From assembly GCF_011308835.1 (NCBI RefSeq), contig NZ_JAAOHY010000001.1:992001-1056000 (forward strand): a DNA stretch of 64,000 bases, in the 5' to 3' direction. Numbering within the stretch: the stretch's first letter is position 1; each line of letters begins with the position of its first letter. A program made the translations under genes and the position numbers. The notes below the pieces were generated by a model that had not been told where the DNA came from, did not search any database, and was given only the letters and a program-made list of their open reading frames with translations. The DNA is from Paracoccus xiamenensis. Lineage in GTDB: Bacteria > Pseudomonadota > Alphaproteobacteria > Rhodobacterales > Rhodobacteraceae. Below, in pieces: positions 55,279 to 64,000 of this stretch.

Positions 55279-56574
55279 TCAGTGCGCCCGCGTTTCAAGC
55301 CCGCGTGGGCGTGGCCCGCCGGTGGCCCAGTCCAGCAACTCGACCGTGTGGATCACCGGCGTATCGGTGCCAGAACCGATCTGGACCATGCAGCCGATAT
55401 TGCCTGCGGCGATGATTTCCGGCGCGGTCGCCGCCAGCGTCGCAACCTTCCGGCGCTTCAATTCGCCGGACAGCTCCGGTTGCAGCAGGTTATAGGTCCC
55501 CGCCGAGCCACAGCAGAGATGCGGGTTCTCCGGCTCCACCACGGTAAATCCGGCCTGCGCCAGCAAGGATTTCGGGGCGGCCTTCACCTGCTGGCCATGT
55601 TGCAGCGAACAGGCGGAGTGATAGGCCACGCGGGCAGCCTTGGGCGAGACTTCGGGCAGACCGAAGGCGTCGAAAAATTCCGTCACGTCTTTCGCCAGCG
55701 CCGAAACGCGCGCCGCGTCGCCCGCAATCGCATCGCCCGCGAACAGATGCCCGTAATCCTTGATCGTCGTCCCGCAGCCCGAGGTGTTGATGATGATCGC
55801 ATCCAGCGGGCCCTCGCGATCCGCCTTGATCAGCGACGCGATCGAGGCGCGGGCCGTGGCGCGGCCCTCGGCCTCGCGGCCCATATGCAGGGTCATCGCG
55901 CCGCAGCAGCCGAAATTCTTGGGGATCACCACCTCGCACCCGGCGCGGCGCAGCAGTCGGATGGTGGCGTCGTTGATGTCGGTGTTCAGCGCCCGCTGCG
56001 CGCAGCCAATCATCAGCGCGACACGGGCGCGTCTGGCGCCGATGGGCGCGAAGGTCTGGGCATCGTCATTGCGGCTGACCGGCGGCAGACTGGGCGGGGC
56101 CATTTCAAGCATCGCCCTTAGTCGAGGATCAGGAAGCAAGCCACGGAAAGGACGAGCAATTTTTGCGCCTAGCATGGCCAGCCTAAAGCGCCCGGCATGG
56201 GGCACGATCTTCGCCAGCATCCAGCGCAGCGCGCGGTCATGCCAGGGGCGGCGATAGGTGGCCTCGATATGGGCTTTTCCGATTTCCAGCAGATGCGCGT
56301 AATGCACGCCCGAGGGACAGGTCGTCATGCAGGCCAGACAGCCAAGGCAGCGGTCGATATGGGTGACGGTCTTCGCGTCGGCGGCGCGGCCCGATTCCAG
56401 CATATCCTTCATCAGATAGATGCGGCCGCGCGGGCTGTCCAATTCGTCCCCGCGGATCAAGAATGTCGGACAAGTCGCTGTACAGAAACCACAATGCACA
56501 CAGGTGCGCAGGATCTTGTTGGCTTCTGCCAGATGCGGATCGGTCAGCTGTTCGGGGGTGAACTCGGTTTTCAT
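55279..56574 (-). CDS. glcF: Glycolate oxidase iron-sulfur subunit
   Basis: A 431-residue GlcF. Two [4Fe-4S] sets are visible: Cys25, 28, 31 and 35 in CVHCGFCTATC, then CLGCLACMTTC. The rest has the CCG-type repeats (NFGCCGAM, then NPHLCCGSAG). With GlcD and GlcE it oxidises glycolate to glyoxylate and passes electrons to the quinone pool. The start overlaps the glcE stop (ATGA). Confidence 0.95.
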   Translation of the reverse strand: MKTEFTPEQLTDPHLAEANKILRTCVHCGFCTATCPTFLIRGDELDSPRGRIYLMKDMLESGRAADAKTVTHIDRCLGCLACMTTCPSGVHYAHLLEIGKAHIEATYRRPWHDRALRWMLAKIVPHAGRFRLAMLGAKIARPFRGLLPDPRLRAMLEMAPPSLPPVSRNDDAQTFAPIGARRARVALMIGCAQRALNTDINDATIRLLRRAGCEVVIPKNFGCCGAMTLHMGREAEGRATARASIASLIKADREGPLDAIIINTSGCGTTIKDYGHLFAGDAIAGDAARVSALAKDVTEFFDAFGLPEVSPKAARVAYHSACSLQHGQQVKAAPKSLLAQAGFTVVEPENPHLCCGSAGTYNLLQPELSGELKRRKVATLAATAPEIIAAGNIGCMVQIGSGTDTPVIHTVELLDWATGGPRPRGLETRAH

Positions 56575-57608
56575 GGGTACCCCTTGAACAGGCCGCGCGG
56601 ATCGAATGCGGCGCGTAACCCGCCTTCCAGCCGGGCAGTGACCGGATCGGCGGGGGGCAGTGCTGCTGCCTCGCCCTTGACGCAGGTGGCGCGGGCACCG
56701 GATGGCAGATCGGGGCGCCGGTCGGCAGGCGCCTCGGCCCAGATCAGCGCGCCACCCCAATCGACCGCGTGGCGGCCCGGCAATTTCGCCAGCAGCCCCG
56801 CCGCCTGCGAGGGCCGCAGGACGATCCGCCACAACGCGGCGGCATTTTTCGCAGGAAAGTCACGTAACTTGTCGAAATCATTTCCATTTTCCACGATCTC
56901 AACCCCACCAAAAACCGCTAGCGCGGTGCCGAGCGCCTTGGCGCGCAGCTCCACCGATCCGGGCAGACCTTCCAGTCGCAGGATCACCTGACCATCGGGC
57001 AGCCGCCCGGCCCCGGTCACATCGTACGGCCCCCCAAGCGCCGCGGTCATCGCGGCAATGGCGCTGGCATCATCCAGCCCGTGCAGCCGCAACACGGCCC
57101 GCGCAGGCGGGACCGGTGTGGTCCGAAAAGCGATCTCGGTGATCGCGCCGAGCGTGCCGCGCGACCCGGCCAGCAGCTTGACCAGATCATAGCCGGTGAC
57201 ATTCTTCATCACCCGGCCGCCATTCTTGACGATCCGGCCGTCCCCGGTGACCAGCCGCACCCCCAGCATCGCATCACGGCAGGCCCCGCCCGCGACCCGG
57301 CGCGGACCCGAGGCATTGCTGGCCGCCACCCCCCCGATGGTCGACCCCGGCCGCGGATCCGGCTCGAAACCCAGCATCTGGTTTTCGGCGGCAAGGGCGG
57401 CATTCACTTCGGCCAACGGCGTGCCTGCACGCACGACCAGCGTCAGCGTGGCGGGTTCGTAAAGGGTGATGCCGGTCATCGCGCCCATGTCGATCCGCGT
57501 GCCCTGCCCCTCTCCCGGCAGCAGGCGCGAAGCCCCGCCCGTCACCGACAGCGGGCCCGGGGCGCCCCGGATCATCGCCGCAAGTTGGTTTTCGCTTTCA
57601 GGCCGCAT
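56571..57608 (-). CDS. glcE: Glycolate oxidase subunit GlcE
   Basis: A 345-residue FAD-binding subunit. It has a PP-loop-type FAD domain near GSTIGGVAASNASGP (residues about 80-95) and the GRVMKNVTGYDLVKLLAGSRGTLG segment. It overlaps glcD by eleven bases and glcF by four. It is shorter than GlcD, as is normal. Confidence 0.94.
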   Translation of the reverse strand: MRPESENQLAAMIRGAPGPLSVTGGASRLLPGEGQGTRIDMGAMTGITLYEPATLTLVVRAGTPLAEVNAALAAENQMLGFEPDPRPGSTIGGVAASNASGPRRVAGGACRDAMLGVRLVTGDGRIVKNGGRVMKNVTGYDLVKLLAGSRGTLGAITEIAFRTTPVPPARAVLRLHGLDDASAIAAMTAALGGPYDVTGAGRLPDGQVILRLEGLPGSVELRAKALGTALAVFGGVEIVENGNDFDKLRDFPAKNAAALWRIVLRPSQAAGLLAKLPGRHAVDWGGALIWAEAPADRRPDLPSGARATCVKGEAAALPPADPVTARLEGGLRAAFDPRGLFKGYP

Positions 57609-59043
57609 CCTGCCCTCGTCGCGGCGCGGATACCGCCAGTGGAAAGACCTTGGCCGCGTTCAGCAGCCAATGGGGGTCGAAGACATCCTTGACCTGCATC
57701 TGCACTTCCAGATCGTCGGGGCCGTATTGCGTCCCCATCAGCTCGCGCTTTTCGACGCCAACGCCATGTTCGCCAGTCAGGCAGCCGCCAACCTCGACGC
57801 AGAGCCGCAGGATATCGGCGCCAAGCGCCTCGCAGCGTTCAAGATCGCCGGGAGTATTGGCGTCGAACAGGATCAGCGGGTGCATGTTGCCGTCGCCCGC
57901 GTGAAAGACATTGGCGACGCGCAGCCCGGCTTCTGCGGACAACTCGCCGATGCGGTTCAGCACATGCGGCAACTGGCTGACCGGGATGGTCCCGTCGAGA
58001 CACATGTAATCGCTGATGACGCCCATCGCCCCGAAGGCGGATTTGCGGCCCAGCCAGATGCGTTTCGATTCGTCCTCGGACCGGGATTCGCGGAATTCCA
58101 GAGGGCCGAAGCCCTCGGCGATCTGGCGGATCAGGGTCAGTTGTTCGGTGATTTCGGGGGCGGTGCCCTCGACCTCGATAATCAACAGGGCCTCGCATTG
58201 GGGATAGCCCGCGCCGCAGAAATCCTCGGTCGCGGCGATGCAGGGGCGGTCCATGTATTCGATGGCGACCGGCAGGATGCCCGAGCGGATGATCGCGGCG
58301 ACGCAGGCGCCCGCCGTTTCGGCGCTGTCGAAAGCCACCAGCACCGGACGGGCGCCGGCGGGTTTGGGCAGGATGCGCAAGGTGGCCTCGGTCACGATGC
58401 CAAGCTGGCCTTCGGATCCGCAGATCAGGCCCAGCAGATCCAGCCCCGCGCCCTCGCCCATCGGGCCGCCCAATTCGACGATACTGCCATCCATCAGCAC
58501 CATGGTGACGCCCAGCAGATTATTGGTGGTCACCCCGTATTTCAGGCAATGCGCACCGCCCGAGTTCATGGCGATATTGCCGCCGATGGCGCAGGCCAAC
58601 TGACTGGAGGGATCAGGCGCATAGAAGAACCCCTGCCCCTCAACCGCACCGGTCACGGCCAGATTGGTGCGCCCGGTCTGGACCCGGATCAGCCGATCCT
58701 CGGGCGAGATCTCCAGCACCGCATTCATCCGCGCCAGCCCGATCATCACCGCATCCGCCGTCGGCATCGCGCCGCCGGCCAGACTGGTGCCGGCACCGCG
58801 CGGCACCACCGGCACGCCCTCCTCGGCGCAGATGCGCAGCACCGCCGCGACCTCCTCGGTTGTCGAGGGCAGCACCACCACCAAGGGCGGGCAGCGATAG
58901 GCAGACAGCGCGTCGCATTCATAGGCGCGCGTCTCTGCCGGGTCGGTGATGACGGCGGCCTTGTCAGCCACCGCCGCACGCAGCCGCCCCGCGATCTGGT
59001 CGCGGCGGGCGATCACGGCCGTGTCGGGGGCCGGCATCTGCAT
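57598..59043 (-). CDS. glcD: Glycolate oxidase subunit GlcD (FAD-linked)
   Basis: A 481-residue FAD-dependent oxidase subunit of the FAD_binding_4 class. The FAD motif PRGAGTSLAGGAMP is near residues 80-95, and GNIAMNSGGAHCLKYGVTTNN and HAGDGNMHPLILFD are conserved; the C-terminus has the HGVGVEKRELM segment. The 59043 start gives the usual length. A second in-frame ATG is six bases later. First gene of glcDEF. Confidence 0.95.
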   Translation of the reverse strand: MQMPAPDTAVIARRDQIAGRLRAAVADKAAVITDPAETRAYECDALSAYRCPPLVVVLPSTTEEVAAVLRICAEEGVPVVPRGAGTSLAGGAMPTADAVMIGLARMNAVLEISPEDRLIRVQTGRTNLAVTGAVEGQGFFYAPDPSSQLACAIGGNIAMNSGGAHCLKYGVTTNNLLGVTMVLMDGSIVELGGPMGEGAGLDLLGLICGSEGQLGIVTEATLRILPKPAGARPVLVAFDSAETAGACVAAIIRSGILPVAIEYMDRPCIAATEDFCGAGYPQCEALLIIEVEGTAPEITEQLTLIRQIAEGFGPLEFRESRSEDESKRIWLGRKSAFGAMGVISDYMCLDGTIPVSQLPHVLNRIGELSAEAGLRVANVFHAGDGNMHPLILFDANTPGDLERCEALGADILRLCVEVGGCLTGEHGVGVEKRELMGTQYGPDDLEVQMQVKDVFDPHWLLNAAKVFPLAVSAPRRGQDAA

Positions 59044-59044
59044 T

Positions 59045-59287
59045 TCAGGACTTCGCCGCAGCGATGGCGCGGGCGATCTGGTCCTTAAGCAGCACGCGAC
59101 GGCGGCGCATCTCTGTCTCGGCATCCTCGGCGGTCGGCTTGACGAAGGTTTCGGCCGCCGCAACCTCATCGTTGAGGCTGTCATATTCCTCCAGAAGCCT
59201 GGCGAAATGCGCATCGGATATCTTCAGCTTGTGAATGACTTCCGCATCATCGGGGAATTCTTCGTGAATGGCGTGAGGTGCGGCCAT
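59045..59287 (-). CDS. YdcH family DUF465 protein
   Basis: An 80-residue helical protein. The DUF465 pattern is LKISDAHFARLLEEYDSLNDEV, then RRRRVLLKDQIARAI. The family is very common in Alphaproteobacteria and uncharacterised. It ends one base before the glcD start, so it leads that operon. Confidence 0.9.
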   Translation of the reverse strand: MAAPHAIHEEFPDDAEVIHKLKISDAHFARLLEEYDSLNDEVAAAETFVKPTAEDAETEMRRRRVLLKDQIARAIAAAKS

Positions 59288-59372
59288 CTCGTCCTCCTTC
59301 TGACGTATATCCCATTGTTAGAGGGCGCGTTTGCGGCTGGCAACCGTGACGATGTCGCCCTATCAATGCAGC

Positions 59373-60086
59373 ATGCATATGCCCACGATCCTATCCGTCT
59401 TGACACTCGCCGACCTGCTGGCGCTGCTGTGGCTATTCGCCGCATGGCTTGGCATCGGCTGGTTGACCGAACATCCCCCTGCCCGGCACCCGTCGGTCAG
59501 CACGCTGATGGTCAACTATCGTCACGAATGGATGCGCCAGTTCATCACCCGCCAGCCGCGCATCTTCGACAGCGCGATCCTGCAAACCCTGCGCGAGGGG
59601 ACGACGTTCTTCGCATCCGCCTCGATGATCGCGATCGGGGGTGGCATGGCGCTGATCGGCAACCCCGAAAGCCTACGCCAGGTCGCCGGAGAGCTGGAAC
59701 TGGGTCAGGCGCCCACCGTCCTGTGGCAGCTGAAAGTGATGACGGCACTGTTCTTCGTCGCCAATGCGTTCCTGAAATTCGTCTGGGCGCATCGGCTTTT
59801 CGGCTATTGCGCGATCCTGATGGCCTCGGTCCCGAACGAGGCCGATGATCCCCTGGCCGATATCCGCGCCCACCAGGCGGCAGAGCTGAACGTGACCGCC
59901 GCCAAAAGCTATAATATCGGGCTGCGCAGCGTCTATTTCGGGCTGGCGGCCCTTGGGTGGCTGGCCGGTGCGTGGATGTTGGCGATCACCACCACCGTGG
60001 TGTTTGCGCTGACCTGGCGGCGGGAATTCGCGTCGAATTCGCGCGAAATCATGCTGCGCGACCTGCCGAGGATCGGAAAGATCTGA
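59373..60086 (+). CDS. DUF599 family membrane protein
   Basis: A protein of about 237 residues with four or more membrane helices. The DUF599 pattern includes TLMVNYRHEWMRQFITRQPR, FASASMIAIGG and NAFLKFVWAHRLFGY. The start is uncertain: ATGs at 59352, 59373 and 59379 are in frame and none has a clear ribosome site. The stop overlaps the next ATG (TGATG), making it first of a three-gene run. Confidence 0.85.
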   Translation: MHMPTILSVLTLADLLALLWLFAAWLGIGWLTEHPPARHPSVSTLMVNYRHEWMRQFITRQPRIFDSAILQTLREGTTFFASASMIAIGGGMALIGNPESLRQVAGELELGQAPTVLWQLKVMTALFFVANAFLKFVWAHRLFGYCAILMASVPNEADDPLADIRAHQAAELNVTAAKSYNIGLRSVYFGLAALGWLAGAWMLAITTTVVFALTWRREFASNSREIMLRDLPRIGKI

Positions 60087-61255
60087 TGCGTCGCCGGGTG
60101 CTGTATATTCCCGGTTACGACCCGATTCCGCCGCGCCGCTATCGCGAGCTTTACAAGCGCGAAGGGGCCGAGCAGGCGGCGATTTCCGGCTATGTTCTGG
60201 AAACCGGCGCGCGGACGGATCGCACCGGCTTTGGCTGGGGGGCCAGCACGATCATTGATGGCCAGTCAGCGCAGGCCGAATTCGAGGTGCTGGTCTGGTC
60301 CGATATCGTCGCCGGTTCGATGGGCCAGTCGATCCCGGCCACCTATGCGCAACTGGCGCGGACCGCATGGGCCTATATCGGATCGGGCGCGCTGTGGCGG
60401 CTGATGCGGCTTCGGCGGGGGCCTGTGCTTGCCGCGCTGTATCCCATCGCCGTGCTTCTGGCGCAGGCACTGGTCGCGGGGTTTGCCGGATGGCTGGCGG
60501 GCTGGCTGGTGTCGCTTGTTGCGACGTGGTGGGCGGGGCTGCCGGTGGCGCTGGTGGTCTTCGTGCTGGGCCTGCGGCAGTGGCGCAAGCTGGATGGGAA
60601 GATCTTCGCCTATTACCTGATGCATGATTTTGCCTTCACGGCGCAGAATGGCGGCGCCTATCCGCCCGCGCTGCAAGACCGTATCACGGGTTTTGCCGAG
60701 CGTATCGCGCAGGTCGCGGCGGGCGACTGGGACGAGGTGCTGGTGATCGGCCATTCCTCGGGCGCCTATATCGCGGTTTCCGCCCTGGCGCAGCTTGCGC
60801 GCGCGCGGCGGCTGCCTGCGAATGTCGCGTTGCTGACGCTTGGCCATGTGGTGCCGATGGCGTCCTTCCTGCCGGGCGCGGACCAGTTGCGCCGGGACCT
60901 GCATGATCTGGCGGCGCAGGGGCAGGTCTGGGTCGATGTGACCGCGCCGGGCGATGCCTGCAGCTTTGGCCTTTGCGATCCGGTGGCGGTGTCGCGATCT
61001 GTGCCTGCTGGCGGCGGCGGCCCGCTGGTGCTGTCGGCGGCCTTCACCCGCACGCTGTCGCCCGAAAAGCAGAAGGTGCTACGCAACCGCTGGTTCCGGT
61101 TGCACTTCCAGTATCTCTGCGCCTTCGACCGGCCCGGCGAGTACGACTATTTCCAGATCACCGCCGGCCCCCTGACGCTGGCCGAACGCTTTGTCAATCG
61201 CCGCCATTCGCCCGGCCGCATCACCACCCCGGCCAATCGTTGGCATTATCCATGA
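60086..61255 (+). CDS. Membrane-anchored alpha/beta-hydrolase-like protein
   Basis: A 389-residue protein. The GHSSG nucleophile elbow (Ser224) is typical of alpha/beta hydrolases. Two membrane helices (about 110-160) interrupt the fold, and residues 1-60 have a RRVLYIPGYDP start. The substrate is unknown. It is translated from the overlap with the DUF599 gene and its stop overlaps the P450 start (ATGA), so the three are likely made together. Confidence 0.8.
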   Translation: MRRRVLYIPGYDPIPPRRYRELYKREGAEQAAISGYVLETGARTDRTGFGWGASTIIDGQSAQAEFEVLVWSDIVAGSMGQSIPATYAQLARTAWAYIGSGALWRLMRLRRGPVLAALYPIAVLLAQALVAGFAGWLAGWLVSLVATWWAGLPVALVVFVLGLRQWRKLDGKIFAYYLMHDFAFTAQNGGAYPPALQDRITGFAERIAQVAAGDWDEVLVIGHSSGAYIAVSALAQLARARRLPANVALLTLGHVVPMASFLPGADQLRRDLHDLAAQGQVWVDVTAPGDACSFGLCDPVAVSRSVPAGGGGPLVLSAAFTRTLSPEKQKVLRNRWFRLHFQYLCAFDRPGEYDYFQITAGPLTLAERFVNRRHSPGRITTPANRWHYP

Positions 61256-62622
61256 CTGCACCCAAACCCGCCTCCAGCGAAGGCCGCACCGGCCTGTTGC
61301 ATTACCTGCGTCATTTCCGCCGCGATCTGCTGTCGGCGCTACCCGCGCGGCTTTATCGCGCATGGATGGCGGAATATCGCACCGGCCCGATCCACAGCTT
61401 TGTCTGCAACGACCCCGAGCTGGTCAGCCTCGTCCTGCGCGAACGTCCGGCCGATTTCCCGAAATCGAACCGCCTGCGCGAGGGGCTGGCGCCGCTGCTG
61501 GGGCGATCCGTCTTCGTCACCAATGGCGCGGAATGGCAACGCCAGCGCCGCATCATCGATCCCGCATTCGAAGGTGGCCGCCTGCGCGAGATCTTTCCGC
61601 AGATCTGGGACGCCAGCCTTGCCGCCGCCCGCCGCCTGCCGCAATCGGCCGAAATCGATCTGGAGCCCGTGACCTCGCACGCGGCGGCCGATGTGATCTT
61701 CCGCACGCTGTTTTCGCTGCCGATCGAGGACGCGACAGCGGCGCAGGTCTTTGCCGCCTTTCGCGCCCATCAGGACGCCCAGCCGATCGTGAATGCCGGC
61801 GCGCTGATCCCCCTGCCCGCATGGTTCCCGCGCTTCCATTCGCGCCGCACCCGCCGGACGGCCGCACATATCCGAGGGCTGATCGCGCGGCTGGTCGCCG
61901 AACGCGCGGCGCGGATCAAGGACGGCACCGCACCCGACGATCTGGCGACCAAGATCATGACCACGCCGGATCCGCAGACGGGCGAAACTTTCACGCCGCC
62001 CGAAATGGTCGATCAGGTGGCGATCTTCTTCCTTGCCGGTCACGAAACCAGCGCGTCGGCGCTGGCATGGGCGCTGTGGCTTCTGGCGGCCAATCCCGAC
62101 TGGCAGGACCGCGTCGCGGCCGAGTCTCGCACCGCGATCAATCCAGAAAACCCCGAATTTTCAGTTATTTCACGCCTGAACCTCAGCCGTGCAGTCTTCC
62201 GGGAGGCCTTGCGCCTTTACCCGCCGGTGCCAATGATGGTGCGCGAGGCCGCCTGCCCGGAACAGTTCCGCGACCGCGAGGTGCCGAAGGGCGCGCAGAT
62301 CGTCGTCTCTCCCTGGCATCTGCACCGCCATGAACGCCTGTGGGACAACCCCGACGGCTTCGATCCGGCACGATGGGAGACGGAAAACGGCCGCGCCTGC
62401 CAGCGCCGCGCCTATATCCCGTTCTCGGCCGGCGCGCGCGTCTGCCCCGGCGCGGGATTTGCGATGGTTGAAGGGCCGCTGATGCTGTCGCTGATGCTGC
62501 GCGATCACCGGCTTGAAACGACCGTCCCGCCGGTGCCCGTCGCGCGGCTGACCGTGCGCGGGCAGGACGGGATCAGGGTCAGGATTTCACCTCGCGACCC
62601 GGACGGGTCTTGCCGTCGGTGA
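61252..62622 (+). CDS. Cytochrome P450
   Basis: A 456-residue P450. The I-helix oxygen motif is AGHETS (262-267), the K-helix ExxR is EALR (318-321), and the heme loop is [10 protein letters not shown] (391-400) with Cys398 as the iron ligand. The [10 protein letters not shown] segment precedes the beta region. There is no N-terminal anchor, so it is soluble, and no ferredoxin or reductase is fused. The substrate is unknown. Linkage to a hydrolase gene suggests oxidation of an ester-type or lipid substrate; this is inference. Its 3' end overlaps pyrH by 44 bases. Confidence 0.93.
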   Translation: MTAPKPASSEGRTGLLHYLRHFRRDLLSALPARLYRAWMAEYRTGPIHSFVCNDPELVSLVLRERPADFPKSNRLREGLAPLLGRSVFVTNGAEWQRQRRIIDPAFEGGRLREIFPQIWDASLAAARRLPQSAEIDLEPVTSHAAADVIFRTLFSLPIEDATAAQVFAAFRAHQDAQPIVNAGALIPLPAWFPRFHSRRTRRTAAHIRGLIARLVAERAARIKDGTAPDDLATKIMTTPDPQTGETFTPPEMVDQVAIFFLAGHETSASALAWALWLLAANPDWQDRVAAESRTAINPENPEFSVISRLNLSRAVFREALRLYPPVPMMVREAACPEQFRDREVPKGAQIVVSPWHLHRHERLWDNPDGFDPARWETENGRACQRRAYIPFSAGARVCPGAGFAMVEGPLMLSLMLRDHRLETTVPPVPVARLTVRGQDGIRVRISPRDPDGSCRR

Positions 62623-63346
62623 CGCGGGTATAGGTGCCTTCACCCGACAGGATGCCACGGAAGCCGCCCGGCTCGTCCAGCGAAAACACGATGATCGGCA
62701 GCTTGTTGTCACGCGCCAGCGCAATCGCCGATGCATCCATCACGCCGAGGTTCTTCTGCAGCGCCTCGTCATAGGTGACTTCGTCATAGCGCACGGCATC
62801 GGCGAACTTGTTCGGATCCTTGTCATAGACCCCGTCGACCTTGGTGCCCTTGAAGATCGCCTGACAGTTCATTTCAGACGCGCGCAGGGTCGCGGCGGTA
62901 TCGGTGGTGAAATAGGGGTTCCCGGTGCCAGCGGCGAAGATGATGACGCGCTTTTTCTCAAGGTGGCGCACGGCGCGGCGGCGGATATAGGGCTCTGCCA
63001 CCTCGTCCATGCGGATCGCGCTGATGACGCGGGTGTGGATGCCCTTGGCTTCCAGTGCCGATTGCATCGCCAGCGCATTCATCACCGTGGCCAGCATCCC
63101 CATGTAATCGGCGGTGGTGCGTTCCATCCCCTGCGCGCTGCCCTGCAGACCGCGAAAGATATTGCCGCCGCCGATGACCATGCAGACCTCTACGCCCATC
63201 TGCTGGACCGATTCGACCTCATCAGCGATGCGGGCAATGGTCGGCGGGTGCAGGCCAAAGCCCTGATCGCCCATCAGCGCCTCGCCCGAGATCTTCAGCA
63301 TGACGCGATCATAACTGGTCGGGGTCTTAACTTCGGTGTCGCTCAT
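62579..63346 (-). CDS. pyrH: UMP kinase
   Basis: A 255-residue kinase of the amino-acid-kinase fold making UDP from UMP. It shows [15 protein letters not shown] near the start, GGGNIFRG and [14 protein letters not shown] in the middle. Hexameric UMP kinases are fed back by UTP. It converges on the P450 gene and their ends overlap by 44 bases. Confidence 0.96.
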   Translation of the reverse strand: MSDTEVKTPTSYDRVMLKISGEALMGDQGFGLHPPTIARIADEVESVQQMGVEVCMVIGGGNIFRGLQGSAQGMERTTADYMGMLATVMNALAMQSALEAKGIHTRVISAIRMDEVAEPYIRRRAVRHLEKKRVIIFAAGTGNPYFTTDTAATLRASEMNCQAIFKGTKVDGVYDKDPNKFADAVRYDEVTYDEALQKNLGVMDASAIALARDNKLPIIVFSLDEPGGFRGILSGEGTYTRVTDGKTRPGREVKS

Positions 63347-63421
63347 CTGCTTTGCCCTTCCAGCGGTTCAACTGGCGCGCAAAATGTCGCAAAAGGGCCA
63401 AAGGTTCAACCGGGTGAACAC

Positions 63422-64000
63422 ATGGACGCGCAGAAGATCATCGCCGGGATCGACCCGGATCGCCATGTGGTGATCGCGGGGCCGACGGCATCGGGTAAAT
63501 CCGCACTGGCATTGCAGATCGCGCAAACGCAGGGCGGCACGGTGGTCAATGCCGATGCGTTGCAGATCTGGTCCTGCTGGCGCGTGCTGACCGCGCGCCC
63601 GGATGAGGCCGACGAAGCCGCCGCCCCACACGCGCTTTACGGCCATGTCGATCCCGGCCGGGCCTATTCGGTGGGCGATTGGTTGAAGGATGTGGCCGGG
63701 CTGAAAGGCCGGCTGATCGTGGCGGGCGGCACGGGGCTGTATCTAACGGCGCTGACCTCGGGTCTGGCACCGATTCCTGCGGTGCCGGCGGAAATCCGGG
63801 CGCGCGGCGACGCTTGGCTGGCCGCAGGCGGGCTGGAACAGATGGTCGCGGCCCTTGATCCCCCCACGCGCGAGAAGATCGACACCCGCAACCCCGTCCG
63901 CGTTCAGCGCGCATGGGAGGTTTTGGAGGCGACGGGGCGCGGCATCTCCGCCTGGCAGCAGGACACGCCCGCGCCGATGATCGCGCCAGAGGATGCGCAT
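63422..64000 (+). CDS. miaA: tRNA dimethylallyltransferase MiaA (3' end cut by window)
   Basis: From the ATG at 63422 about 193 codons are visible. The P-loop GPTASGKS is at residues 20-27; NADALQIW, HALYGHV and AGGTGLYLTALTSGL are typical. The enzyme adds the prenyl group to A37 of tRNAs reading UNN codons. The gene continues past the window edge. It diverges from pyrH. Confidence 0.95.
   Translation, partial: MDAQKIIAGIDPDRHVVIAGPTASGKSALALQIAQTQGGTVVNADALQIWSCWRVLTARPDEADEAAAPHALYGHVDPGRAYSVGDWLKDVAGLKGRLIVAGGTGLYLTALTSGLAPIPAVPAEIRARGDAWLAAGGLEQMVAALDPPTREKIDTRNPVRVQRAWEVLEATGRGISAWQQDTPAPMIAPEDAH

Overview
The window is about 64 kb of GC-rich alphaproteobacterial chromosome. Gene families and gene order (invasion-associated locus B protein, MmcB, DUF3422, DUF6497, DUF4174, a TAXI-TRAP transporter with DUF1850, cimA, glpX, glcDEF) and a tRNA-His that lacks the extra 5' G and carries A73 point to Rhodobacteraceae, most likely Paracoccus or a close relative. 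It is almost all core chromosome. I see no phage, insertion sequence, CRISPR array, rRNA or replication origin.

Layout. 1-6 kb: the 5' part of a HerA-type ATPase gene, two terminator-ended small RNA candidates, ialB, an acyltransferase and pepN. 6-14 kb: an Ala-rich membrane protein, proton-translocating transhydrogenase pntAB, an L,D-transpeptidase-like lipoprotein, DUF3422, a 24-residue lipoprotein coupled to an ArsC-type reductase, a thioredoxin-like protein and the BolA/Grx4 pair. 14-19 kb: a TAXI-TRAP importer with DUF1850, two membrane stress-type proteins and tRNA-His. 19-30 kb: mmcB, a candidate sRNA, a DUF481 outer-membrane protein, ribB-ribH-nusB, an isolated cheB-cheD pair, and the overlapping cysS-cimA-squalene synthase-like run. 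30-39 kb: glpX, recJ, tRNA-Glu, a DUF2189 protein, phoH-ybeY-corC and alr-mlaE-mlaF.

39.5-44 kb is the most unusual segment. It has decayed pieces of both propionyl-CoA carboxylase genes (pccB near 39.6-39.9 kb, pccA near 42.2-42.7 kb). The small genes between them (DUF6497, three small lipoproteins, an acidic protein) are still open. This looks like the remains of a Rhodobacteraceae propionyl-CoA locus whose enzymes were deleted while passenger genes stayed.

44-64 kb: a HEPN-like protein, hom, a YjbR protein, polyamine-type ABC genes without a binding protein, a TRAP binding protein without permeases, rplY, an IscU-like protein, hisI, gluQ-RS, trmFO, an Hsp20, glcDEF, a DUF599/alpha-beta hydrolase/cytochrome P450 run, pyrH and the start of miaA.

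Translation is tightly packed: many neighbours share ATGA or TGATG stop/start overlaps (ribB-ribH is the exception with a short gap). The 3' third of cysS is clearly lower in GC than the rest of the gene, which suggests intragenic recombination. No clear new multi-gene system was found. The best leads are the pcc remnant, the cysS mosaic, the small RNA candidates and the coupled 24-residue lipoprotein.
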